The notes below the pieces were generated by a model, which had not been told where the DNA came from, did no database searches, and saw only the letters and a list, made by a program, of their open reading frames with translations. From Blastomonas sp. (lineage in GTDB: Bacteria > Pseudomonadota > Alphaproteobacteria > Sphingomonadales > Sphingomonadaceae), in NCBI RefSeq assembly GCF_030373265.1, contig NZ_JAUCZC010000008.1, positions 1 through 64,000 of the forward strand: a stretch of 64,000 nucleotides of DNA, read 5' to 3'. Shown here piece by piece: positions 1 to 8,386 of the stretch. Each line of letters starts with the position of its first letter. The stretch's first letter is position 1. The translations under genes and the position numbers were made by a program.

Positions 1-680
1 TAGTCAGGTTGCTCCCTGTTCAACGCAAATGTGACCAGGCCGACCCCATGAATGCTGCAAAGAGATTTGAGCCGGCTCATATCGTCGCTGCTCGTAGAAT
101 TTGGGATCACGATATAGCTCTTGTGCGAGAACAAACGGTAAGCAACTGCTTGGCCAAACGCCACAACCGGCTGGCTAGGAACCGCTTTGATCTCAGCGGT
201 GACGATCTGCGGTTCAAACTTGAATATATCCTGCGCTCGGGGCTTCAGAACACCAATGACGTCCGGAGTACCCCATTTTCCGCCAAGGCTGCTGCCACCC
301 AGCGCAGAAGCCACCGTGGCCTCATCGTTTTCCTCCAGCCACTCCGCAAAGCTCTGGTAGAAGTCCTGCTCCGTCAGCGTTTCAGCCGCTGGTGTGTCTG
401 ACCGGACGGGAGCAGAAATGACTTCAGCCTCGTGAACATTTGCAATCGCATTATCGGCCACCACATATTTTGCTAGCTGATATGTGCCGCGCGCGACCTT
501 TACAATGTCGCTCGTTCGCGTTGTGAGCAAATTGTGAATGCCGCCATGCACACTGTTGTGGGGCGTATCAGGCGCCCGCGCTTCGACCGCGCGCAGCAGG
601 TCAACCCATCGGATACCCTGGGGATGGTCAGCTAACACCTGTAATGCCTGCTCATGAATTTGCTGCCGGTTCAATTTCAT
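1..680 (-). CDS. Winged-helix / PD-(D/E)XK nuclease-like protein (partial, C-terminus beyond the window)
   Basis: Read by translating the complement from the ATG at 678-680; 226 codons are visible and the next codon begins TA at the very edge, so it is either Tyr or the stop. Residues about 1-70 look like a HARE/winged-helix DNA-binding domain (LLRAVEARAPDTPHNSVHGG). After a linker, WGTPDVIG, then TAEIKA, then FGQAVAYRLFSHKSY give the D...ExK...Q pattern of the PD-(D/E)XK nuclease fold. It diverges from hsdR across about 250 bp, so it probably belongs to the same defence cassette. Substrate and cleavage are inferred from the fold only. It could instead be a nuclease-fold regulator or binding protein. 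Confidence 0.8.
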   Translation of the reverse strand, partial: MKLNRQQIHEQALQVLADHPQGIRWVDLLRAVEARAPDTPHNSVHGGIHNLLTTRTSDIVKVARGTYQLAKYVVADNAIANVHEAEVISAPVRSDTPAAETLTEQDFYQSFAEWLEENDEATVASALGGSSLGGKWGTPDVIGVLKPRAQDIFKFEPQIVTAEIKAVPSQPVVAFGQAVAYRLFSHKSYIVIPNSTSSDDMSRLKSLCSIHGVGLVTFALNREQPD

Positions 681-792
681 TGACCGCCCCTCCAACCTTT
701 CAAGTTTGAACGTCCGCGCTACATCGCTCTTGGCCGTAACAGCAGGTGAAGTCATAGGGTATCGAAGAATGCATAGGTGTCCCGAGACTGGT

Positions 793-825
793 CCGTGCCT
801 AGGCCGTGCCTAGGCCGTGCCGCCT
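793..825. repeat. 11-bp tandem repeat in the divergent promoter region
   Basis: CCGTGCCTAGG occurs twice head to tail (793-803, 804-814) and a third partial, altered copy follows. It lies in the 681-927 gap between the divergent nuclease gene and hsdR, so it may be an operator or simply slippage. Nothing else recognisable was seen in this gap apart from a Shine-Dalgarno-like AAGGA before hsdR. Confidence 0.6.
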
Positions 826-927
826 AGCTGCAAGCTGCACATTCGCCCCATCTCGCTGATTTTTGTCCTCGCAGACTGGCTTTGATGTGGATCAAGCTAT
901 AGTCATTGTACCGAAGGACAAGATCCA

Positions 928-3396
928 ATGATCAACAAGAAGCCTCTGAGCGAACGAGATATCTGCACAAAATTTATCACTCCAGCCCTTAAGAAGGCTG
1001 GCTGGGATGAAATGACGCAGATCAGGGAGGAGGTTAGCTTTACCAAGGGTCGCATCATAGTGCGCGGTAAGATGGTGCACCGTGGCAAGGCTAAGCGCGC
1101 TGACTATGTTCTTTACTACAAGCCCAACATTCCACTCGCGATCATCGAGGCGAAGGAAAATGGGCAGAGCATCGGGGCAGGCATTCAGCAAGCACTCGAG
1201 TACGCGGAAACCTTGGACATACCATTCGTCTTTGCCTCAAACGGCGATGGCTTCGTTTTCCATGATCGCACTGGCACGGGCGATGCTGTCGAAACCAACC
1301 TCAGCCTTGATGCCTTCCCGTCACCTGACGAACTATGGGGCAGATATGCTAAATGGAAGGGTCTGACACCCAGGGGCGAGGAGATCGTCCTCGAAGATTA
1401 TTACGACGATGGTATTGGAAAACAGCCTCGTTATTATCAGGTCAACGCAGTCAATGCGGCCATGGAAGCCATAGCCAAGGGTCAAAACCGCGTACTGCTT
1501 GTCATGGCCACCGGCACTGGCAAGACCTACACGGCGTTCCAAATCATCTGGCGGTTGTGGAAGGGCGGGCACAAAAAACGTGTACTGTTCCTCGCTGATC
1601 GCAACATTCTGATCGATCAGACCATGGTCAACGATTTCCGCCCATTTGGCCCAGCCATGGCAAAACTGTCTGCCAACGCAAAAACCATTGAGCGGGCGGA
1701 TGGTAGCAAGATCGACCTGACCCTCGCAATGGACAAAAAGCGGCGCGTCGATACCGCTTACGAGATTTATCTGGGGCTGTATCAGGCGATCACCGGCCCA
1801 GAAGAGCAAAAAAAACTGTTCAAGGAGTTCTCGCCCGGCTTTTTCGACCTGATCGTGATCGACGAATGCCACCGTGGCAGCGCCGCCGATGATAGCGCAT
1901 GGCGCGAAATCCTTCAACATTTCACCGATGCAACGCAGATCGGGCTAACCGCCACGCCCAAGGAGACGACCTACGCCTCCAATATCGATTACTTCGGCAA
2001 GCCCGCTTACAGCTACACCCTGAAGCAAGGCATCCGCGATGGCTTCCTCGCGCCATACAAGGTCATCAAGGTTCACATCGACCGTGATGTTGAAGGGTAT
2101 AGGCCTGAAAAGGGTCAGGTAGACCGCGACGGCATCGAGATTGAAGACCGTATCTACAATGCTAAGGATTTTGACCGGACCTTAGTGCTGGATGATCGAA
2201 CCAGGCTCGTGGCCAAAAAGGTTACAGAATTCCTCAGGGCCAGCGGCGACCGATACCAGAAAACCATCGTGTTTTGCGTCGATCAGGAACACGCTGCTCG
2301 TATGCGGCAGGCGCTCATCAACGAGAATGCTGACCTGTTTGCCGAAAATTCCCGCTATGTCATGCGCATCACCGGCGATGATCCAGAAGGACAGGCGCAG
2401 CTTGGCAACTTCATTGATCCGGAAAGCCGCTACCCTGTGCTCGTCACCACTTCCCGGCTGCTATCGACCGGCGTTGACGCACAAACGTGTCGCCTGATCG
2501 TGCTCGACCGCGACGTAGGCTCGATGACTGAGTTCAAGCAGATTGTCGGGCGCGGCACACGGGTGCATGAGGACACTCGCAAGTATTTCTTCACGTTGAT
2601 GGATTTTCGCGGGGCGACGAACCACTTTGCCGATCCCGATTTTGACGGCGAACCCGTCCAGATTTACGCACCTGGACCGGACGATCCAGTGATACCCCCC
2701 GATGGGGGGGACACTATCTCCGGCGCGGATGAAGATGACAATCAGACCAGCGAAAACGGTGAGGCCGGTGGAGATGCAGTTTTGATTGATGATGGCAACG
2801 ACATCACCATCGCCGGGGACGCCGGTAAAAAAGGCAAAATCTATGTCGATGGAGTGCCAGTGGTCATCGTTGCCGAGCGGGTCGAATATCTGGACGAAAG
2901 CGGCAAACTTGTCACTGAAAGCCTGCGCGACTTTACCAAAAAGGCCTTACGCAAGCACTTCGCCAGCTTGGATGAATTCCTCAATCGTTGGAATTGTGCC
3001 GAACGCAAACAAGCCCTGATTGATGAATTGAGCGCCGAAGGGTTAGAACTGGCTGTGATTGCTGACGAGCTAGGCAAAGACCTAGACCCGTTCGACCTCA
3101 TCTGCCACATCGCCTTTGACCGCAAGCCGCTGACCCGCCGCGAACGCGCGGACAATGTCCAAAAACGCGACGTTTTCGGCAAATATGGCGAGCAGGCCCG
3201 CGCCGTGCTCGATGCCCTGCTGACCAAGTATGCCGATGAAGGAATGCTCAATCTCGATGATACCAACGTGCTGCGTATTCCACCCTTGAATACGCTGGGC
3301 ACCCCCGTACAGCTCATCATGGCCTTTGGCGGGAAGGCTGGCTTCGAAGATGCCGTCCATGCCTTGCAAAACGAACTATATCAGGAAGTTGCTTAA
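928..3396 (+). CDS. hsdR: Type I restriction enzyme R subunit (HsdR), EcoEI-like
   Basis: DNA translocase and endonuclease subunit of a type I restriction-modification complex; it cuts unmodified DNA remote from the target. The N-terminal nuclease domain shows ADYVLYYKPNIPLAIIEAKE (D...ExK). The SF2 motor follows with Walker A MATGTGKTYTA, motif II VIDECHRG, motif III GLTATP and motif VI QIVGRGTRVHED. At 822 residues it matches the shorter EcoEI type rather than the roughly 1,170-residue EcoKI type, with an EcoEI-R C-terminal-like region after an acidic linker (about 590-640). The ATG at 928 has AAGGA 9-10 bases upstream. The hsdM start follows 3 bases after the stop, so they are one operon. 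All catalytic motifs are intact. Confidence 0.96.
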   Translation: MINKKPLSERDICTKFITPALKKAGWDEMTQIREEVSFTKGRIIVRGKMVHRGKAKRADYVLYYKPNIPLAIIEAKENGQSIGAGIQQALEYAETLDIPFVFASNGDGFVFHDRTGTGDAVETNLSLDAFPSPDELWGRYAKWKGLTPRGEEIVLEDYYDDGIGKQPRYYQVNAVNAAMEAIAKGQNRVLLVMATGTGKTYTAFQIIWRLWKGGHKKRVLFLADRNILIDQTMVNDFRPFGPAMAKLSANAKTIERADGSKIDLTLAMDKKRRVDTAYEIYLGLYQAITGPEEQKKLFKEFSPGFFDLIVIDECHRGSAADDSAWREILQHFTDATQIGLTATPKETTYASNIDYFGKPAYSYTLKQGIRDGFLAPYKVIKVHIDRDVEGYRPEKGQVDRDGIEIEDRIYNAKDFDRTLVLDDRTRLVAKKVTEFLRASGDRYQKTIVFCVDQEHAARMRQALINENADLFAENSRYVMRITGDDPEGQAQLGNFIDPESRYPVLVTTSRLLSTGVDAQTCRLIVLDRDVGSMTEFKQIVGRGTRVHEDTRKYFFTLMDFRGATNHFADPDFDGEPVQIYAPGPDDPVIPPDGGDTISGADEDDNQTSENGEAGGDAVLIDDGNDITIAGDAGKKGKIYVDGVPVVIVAERVEYLDESGKLVTESLRDFTKKALRKHFASLDEFLNRWNCAERKQALIDELSAEGLELAVIADELGKDLDPFDLICHIAFDRKPLTRRERADNVQKRDVFGKYGEQARAVLDALLTKYADEGMLNLDDTNVLRIPPLNTLGTPVQLIMAFGGKAGFEDAVHALQNELYQEVA

Positions 3397-3399
3397 TTC

Positions 3400-4857
3400 A
3401 TGTCGGTCCGCACTCTCGTCAAATCCATTCAGGACATCATGCGCAAAGACAGCGGCGTCGATGGTGACGCCCAGCGCATTAGCCAGCTTTGCTGGCTGTT
3501 CTTCCTTAAAATCATAGACGATCAGGATCAGGAACTGGAACTGATGCGCGACGGCTATCAGTCGCCCGTGCCCGAGCAATTCCAGTGGCGTACATGGGCC
3601 GCCAACCCTGAAGGCCTGACCGGCGAGGCGCTGCTTGCCTTTGTCAATGAGGAGCTGTTCCCGGCGCTGAAAGACCTCAAGCCCACGGGCCTGCCCGGTG
3701 ATCGCCGCCGCGTGGTGCGTGATGTCTTCGAGGATGCATACAGCTATATGAAATCCGGTCACCTGCTGCGGCAGGTGGTCAACAAGATCAACAACGTCGA
3801 TTTCAATAACCTTTCCGAACGCCAGCACTTCGGCGACGTTTACGAGACGCTGCTCAACGACCTGCAATCCGCTGGCAACGCCGGGGAATACTATACTCCC
3901 CGTGCAGTCACCGCCTTCATGGTTGACCGTATCGACCCCAAGCCGGGCGAGATCATTTTTGATCCATCGTGCGGCACTGGCGGCTTCCTCACTTGCGCCA
4001 TGAAGCATATGCGCGACCGCTATGTGAAGCGGCCCGAGGACGAGGTATTGATGCAGGCTTCATTCCGCGCCGTGGAGAAGAAGCCTCTCCCGCACATGCT
4101 CTGCGTCACCAACATGCTGCTGCATGGCGTGGAAGACCCCAGCTTCGTACGCCACGATAACACACTGGCCCGACCCTATATCTCTTGGGAGCAAAAGGAC
4201 CGCGTTGATGTAATCCTCACTAATCCGCCGTTCGGCGGCAAGGAAGAGGACGGCATCGAAAGCAATTTCCCGCAGCATTTCCGCACCCGTGAAACGGCCG
4301 ACCTGTTCCTGGCCCTGTTCATTCGCTTGCTTCGCAAGGGTGGTGTCGCGGCTATCGTGTTGCCGGATGGCAGCCTGTTTGGCGAAGGCGTGAAGACCCG
4401 ACTGAAGGAGGCGCTGCTCGAGGAGTGCAACCTCCACACCATTGTTCGCCTGCCCAACTCCGTGTTCAAGCCCTACGCCTCCATCGGCACCAATCTGCTG
4501 TTTTTTGAAAAAGGCGAGCCGACCAAGGACATCTGGTTTTATGAACATCAGGTGCCGGACGGGCAAAAGGCCTATTCGATGACGAGACCCATCCGGCAGG
4601 AGCATTTCGCACCCTGCGTCCATTGGTGGGGCGGCGGCGAGCGCAAGGGGCGCGAGGAAGGGCCGCAGGCGTGGAAGGTCGGTATCGATCAGGTAAAGGC
4701 GCGCGGCTATAACCTCGACTTCAAGAACCCGCACAGCGTCGTTGCCGATCTTGGGGCGCCCTCCGAATTGCTGGCGGCGCTGGACATGGCGGAAGCAAAA
4801 ACGGCGGACCTACGTGATAAACTGAAAGCCATTTTGGCCGAGGCGCTGGCGCGATGA
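3400..4857 (+). CDS. hsdM: Type I restriction-modification N6-adenine methyltransferase subunit (HsdM)
   Basis: Modification subunit of the type I complex: transfers methyl from S-adenosylmethionine to N6 of adenine in the site chosen by HsdS. An N-terminal helical domain (about 1-140) precedes the catalytic domain. The AdoMet-binding motif I is FDPSCGTGGFL (about residue 185) and the catalytic motif IV is NPPFGG (about 275). The length of 485 residues is normal. It starts 3 bases after hsdR and its last four bases (ATGA) overlap the hsdS start, indicating translational coupling. No defect is seen. Confidence 0.96.
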   Translation: MSVRTLVKSIQDIMRKDSGVDGDAQRISQLCWLFFLKIIDDQDQELELMRDGYQSPVPEQFQWRTWAANPEGLTGEALLAFVNEELFPALKDLKPTGLPGDRRRVVRDVFEDAYSYMKSGHLLRQVVNKINNVDFNNLSERQHFGDVYETLLNDLQSAGNAGEYYTPRAVTAFMVDRIDPKPGEIIFDPSCGTGGFLTCAMKHMRDRYVKRPEDEVLMQASFRAVEKKPLPHMLCVTNMLLHGVEDPSFVRHDNTLARPYISWEQKDRVDVILTNPPFGGKEEDGIESNFPQHFRTRETADLFLALFIRLLRKGGVAAIVLPDGSLFGEGVKTRLKEALLEECNLHTIVRLPNSVFKPYASIGTNLLFFEKGEPTKDIWFYEHQVPDGQKAYSMTRPIRQEHFAPCVHWWGGGERKGREEGPQAWKVGIDQVKARGYNLDFKNPHSVVADLGAPSELLAALDMAEAKTADLRDKLKAILAEALAR

Positions 4858-6560
4858 ACGCTGCGCTGTTGCTGGAACACTATGCGCGGATCGCGGATGC
4901 GCCCGATGCCATCGCCCGGATGCGGCGGTTCGTACTGGACCTCGCCGTGCGCGGAAAGTTGGTGGAACAGGATGCATCGGAAGAACCGGCATCGAAATTG
5001 CTCCAAGCATTTGAAAGCGAGCGGGCAATACGAGTTGCTCGTAAGGAAATGCGCAAACGTAAAGGGCTGGAACTCGGTAGTGAAATTCCGTTTGAGGTTC
5101 CTTCTAGTTGGCTGTGGTTGCCACTTGGTGAAACCGGTCACATTTTTTCTGGCAGCAGCATAAACGAAGTCACGCGCGAACGGTTTTCACGTGCAGAAGA
5201 TGGCCGACCTTTTATCGCGACGAAGGATGTGGGCTATGGTTTCGACCAACTAGCTTACAGCAATGGGCTTCTCGTCCCCACGTCTGAGGAACGCTTTAAG
5301 ACCGCGCGTCCAAATACGCCGCTAATCTGTGCTGAAGGTGGTAGCGCAGGTCGCAAAATTGGCCTGTGCGACAGGGAAATTTGCTTCGGCAATAAGCTGA
5401 TCGCAAACGAGTTATGGGGCCAAATTGCACCTAGATACGTCTTGTGTGTCTACCTTAGCGGTTTCTTCTACGATCAATTCTGCTCTCGGATGACTGGAGT
5501 AATCGGCGGCATCTCCCTCAATCGGTTCCTTCAACTGCCTTTCCCTTTGCCACCGCACAACGAGCAACACCGCATTGTTACCAAAGTCGATGAGTTGATG
5601 GCGCTGTGCGATCAGCTTGAAGCGGCACGAGCTGCGCGCGAAGCGGCGCGTGACACGTTCACGCTGTCCACCCTTGCTCGGCTCAACACCCCCGACCCTG
5701 AAATGTTCGTGGCCGACGCTCGCTTCACGCTGGCCAACCTCGCCCCACTTACCACCCGCGCGGACCAGATTAAGCAACTTCGCCAAACCATCCTCAACCT
5801 TGCCGTTCTTGGCAAACTTGCCGAGCAAGATCCCGCTGACGAAATTGCAGATGTGCCACCACTTCGGCAGTTTTCCGCTGCCAGCAGTATTGACCCTGCC
5901 GTTTTCGAAAAGTTTAGCAAAACGATTTCGTTGCCGGGGGGATGGCAGGTCGCGCCGCTTGCACAGCTATCAGCATATATTGTCGATTGCCCCCACACGA
6001 CGCCAAAATGGAAAGAACAGGGCGAAATCTGCATCCGGACGAACCAGCTTCGCCCCGGTGCTCTGGACTTGTCGGCTCCACGTTACGTCAGTCCGGAAGA
6101 GTATGTTGAACGCATCGAGAGGCTAGAACCACTCGTGGATGACATTCTCTATAGTCGGGAAGGAGGCATTCTGGGCATAGCGTGTCTTATACCGCCCGGG
6201 ATCCGGCTGTGCCTCGGTCAACGCTTGATGCTTATTCGCGCGGGAGCTGAAACACGCCCGGACTTTCTCGAATTAGTCCTGAATTCACCCTTTATCACCT
6301 CAATAGCAAAAGCTTGCACAACGGGGGGTGCAGCTCCTCGGGTCAACATGTCGACAGTCCGCGCTTATCCGATCCCGCTGCCTCCGCTTGCTGAGCAGCA
6401 CCGAATTGTCGTTAAAGTCTATGAATTGATGGCGGTGTGCGATGAGCTTGAAGCCGGCATCACAACTGGCGAACACACACGCTCTCGCTTGTTGGAAGCA
6501 ATCTTGCGTCAATCGTTGAAAACTGACACGGACCGAGATGAAGGCCCATCGAATGCGTAA
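4854..6560 (+). CDS. hsdS: Type I restriction-modification specificity subunit (HsdS)
   Basis: DNA-recognition subunit that sets the bipartite target of the HsdM/HsdR complex. Two target-recognition domains are visible, one beginning near IPFEVPSSWLWLPLGETG and one near LPGGWQVAPLAQLS. Each is followed by a conserved helical spacer with similar text (LPPHNEQHRIVTKVDELMALCDQLEA and LPPLAEQHRIVVKVYELMAVCDELEA, quoted here only to show the internal duplication). The 568-residue length fits a full two-domain subunit. The target sequence cannot be predicted by eye. It overlaps hsdM by 4 bases. Confidence 0.95.
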   Translation: MNAALLLEHYARIADAPDAIARMRRFVLDLAVRGKLVEQDASEEPASKLLQAFESERAIRVARKEMRKRKGLELGSEIPFEVPSSWLWLPLGETGHIFSGSSINEVTRERFSRAEDGRPFIATKDVGYGFDQLAYSNGLLVPTSEERFKTARPNTPLICAEGGSAGRKIGLCDREICFGNKLIANELWGQIAPRYVLCVYLSGFFYDQFCSRMTGVIGGISLNRFLQLPFPLPPHNEQHRIVTKVDELMALCDQLEAARAAREAARDTFTLSTLARLNTPDPEMFVADARFTLANLAPLTTRADQIKQLRQTILNLAVLGKLAEQDPADEIADVPPLRQFSAASSIDPAVFEKFSKTISLPGGWQVAPLAQLSAYIVDCPHTTPKWKEQGEICIRTNQLRPGALDLSAPRYVSPEEYVERIERLEPLVDDILYSREGGILGIACLIPPGIRLCLGQRLMLIRAGAETRPDFLELVLNSPFITSIAKACTTGGAAPRVNMSTVRAYPIPLPPLAEQHRIVVKVYELMAVCDELEAGITTGEHTRSRLLEAILRQSLKTDTDRDEGPSNA

Positions 6561-6572
6561 AGGAAGCACATT

Positions 6573-7697
6573 TTGAAGCACTCCGATTTCGTCGGCCGGG
6601 TAACCGTCGATATTGCCACTCGCATGGTGGGTGACCAAGAGGACATCTACATCGTGCAACCGGGGCGGCGGTACTGGCTATACGAACATTTCAGGCGGTC
6701 GAGGCATATTTTTCTTGAGTTTCCCGGCCTGGACCTCGAGTTTTCAAGCCCTGCGCCAGATGACCGAGTGCTTCGACAAATGGTTGTTCGCTCAGTGGCC
6801 ATTTCAGACTGGCTCCAAGATGACAAGACCGGCCCTCAACCCGCTGATGATCTGAACGCCTACATAGGCAAGGACAAGCGCAAGCGTCTCGGTCGGTATG
6901 TGGGAGCGATCAAGCGGCTCTATTGGGATATGGAGCCCGGAACTATAATCGTTGTGCCGGGGCCAAACTACTATGACGAAGTGCTGATCGGCGAAATTGT
7001 CGGGAAGCCAAAAATGCTTCGAAACGAAGCTATTTATCCCGGCTATGCGACGCCTGCTCGAAAGATTGAATGGCTACGGTCCAAACCACGTGCCGCCTTT
7101 TCCCGAGACGTCCGAGAAAAGTTCGGCACCCCAAACCCCATCATGCAGCTTGACCGCAGTTTAAGGAAGGAAATCCTGCGAGCCGGATACGACCAGTACG
7201 CCTTTGAGAATGAGTTTACAGCTCGGCTGAATACCTCTGAAGATGAATTCTCAAGCCTCGATGATTACAACATCCAGACGTTTGTGAACTACGTTAGCGG
7301 TGTGTTGCTCGCGCTCGAGGGTGGCCAGACCACCGAGATAAGTTTCTTGGATGCGATCGATCGCCTACGCAGGGATCCGGACGCAGCGCCTGAGTTGAAG
7401 CTGAACATAAACTCAATCGGCTTTCAGCGGTTGATCGACCAAACCGTTAAACCTCTGGTCATTGCTGCATTGCTATCGGCAGCTTTATCTGCGAATGCGG
7501 GTGCGCAGCTGGCTCCTCCAACCATCGCCATCTCCAACACTGTGGCAGCAGGTGGGGACGAATGCACGATTATGGTGTCCGAGAAGGTCGAGGGTGCATT
7601 GAAGCTAATGAGACTTCAAGACTGGAAAATGGTATGCGAAGCTGCCCGAGACGCGCATAATGCGACCGGCCTTTCGACAACCATGCGTGCCGAGTAG
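6573..7697 (+). CDS. Unrecognised protein: possible PUA-like reader domain plus a C-terminal membrane segment
   Basis: Starts at TTG (6573) 12 bases after hsdS, with AAAGGAAG just upstream, so it appears to be the fourth gene of the hsd operon. I do not recognise a named family. Residues about 105-145 (PGTIIVVPGPNYYDEVLIGE) resemble the strand pattern of PUA/EVE-like folds used to read modified nucleic acid; this is a weak pattern match. A hydrophobic stretch at about 295-315 (PLVIAALLSAALSANAGAQL) looks like one membrane helix. The remaining 60 residues contain the protein's only two cysteines, compatible with a periplasmic disulphide. It may be an accessory of the restriction system or an independent defence gene. 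Confidence 0.7.
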   Translation: MKHSDFVGRVTVDIATRMVGDQEDIYIVQPGRRYWLYEHFRRSRHIFLEFPGLDLEFSSPAPDDRVLRQMVVRSVAISDWLQDDKTGPQPADDLNAYIGKDKRKRLGRYVGAIKRLYWDMEPGTIIVVPGPNYYDEVLIGEIVGKPKMLRNEAIYPGYATPARKIEWLRSKPRAAFSRDVREKFGTPNPIMQLDRSLRKEILRAGYDQYAFENEFTARLNTSEDEFSSLDDYNIQTFVNYVSGVLLALEGGQTTEISFLDAIDRLRRDPDAAPELKLNINSIGFQRLIDQTVKPLVIAALLSAALSANAGAQLAPPTIAISNTVAAGGDECTIMVSEKVEGALKLMRLQDWKMVCEAARDAHNATGLSTTMRAE

Positions 7698-7711
7698 GAG
7701 AGTTGATCGCT

Positions 7712-8275
7712 GTGTCTGCTACCGGTGCCAGTCCTGCAAGCCCCCGCCGCCACAGCATGAAGGCGAAGAATTGGTTTGCGCCAATAGTCTCAGCCGTGGG
7801 CGTGAGCGCCCTCGGTCTGATCGGGCAGTACTTCGTATTCTCTTATCAAACCCAGCAGACGCAGCGCTCCGCAATGGTGATGCAGTTCGTCGACGTGTCT
7901 CAACAATTCGATCGTAACGTTGCCGAATTCATGGGGCCATTTCTGGATGGAAAAGCCAGCGATGCGCAGCGGGAGGCGCTTCGAAAGAACATTCAGGATC
8001 AATTTTTGGCACTTGAACAATCAGAAGGCATTTTGCCAGCAGCCGAAGAAAGGCGCGCCAAGGCCTACAGGGACGCTCTGGTTGACGTAAATTTCCAGCT
8101 CGGTAGGAACGAACGAGCGCCCAAAGCTCGCGCGCTGGTGCAGGCAATCGCAAATGCACGTGAGGCAAATGTTTGCGTTACCTTTTTCATGAAGGACGAG
8201 GTTGGCTTGAGCGTGTCGGATGCCGATGCAGAGTATTGCAACAGTAGCCGTAAACCTCACCTCGAGCCGCTGTGA
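7712..8275 (+). CDS. Unrecognised single-pass membrane protein, last gene of the hsd cassette
   Basis: GTG at 7712 is chosen because GGAG (7697-7700) lies 11 bases upstream; an in-frame TTG at 7703 is too close, and ATG at 7757 is a further alternative. One transmembrane helix is evident near the N-terminus (FAPIVSAVGVSALGLIGQYF). A mostly helical domain of about 140 residues follows and holds the only two cysteines (NVCVTFF and EYCNSS), again outside the membrane segment. It follows the preceding gene closely on the same strand. No function is recognised. The matched architecture of this protein and its neighbour suggests they work as a pair. Confidence 0.65.
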   Translation: MSATGASPASPRRHSMKAKNWFAPIVSAVGVSALGLIGQYFVFSYQTQQTQRSAMVMQFVDVSQQFDRNVAEFMGPFLDGKASDAQREALRKNIQDQFLALEQSEGILPAAEERRAKAYRDALVDVNFQLGRNERAPKARALVQAIANAREANVCVTFFMKDEVGLSVSDADAEYCNSSRKPHLEPL

Positions 8276-8386
8276 TCAACACTAGCGGGGACATTAGATT
8301 AAGCTGCCAAGCAGGTCCGCTAGGCCGATTAACCTTATTGGCGAGCTAAATCGCCCACCTTCTGACCAAGTCAGCCAGTTTTGAGG

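Noticed and set aside
9-401. 130-codon plus-strand frame at the left edge
   Set aside because: It is the shadow of the minus-strand nuclease gene, whose translation carries recognisable PD-(D/E)XK motifs.
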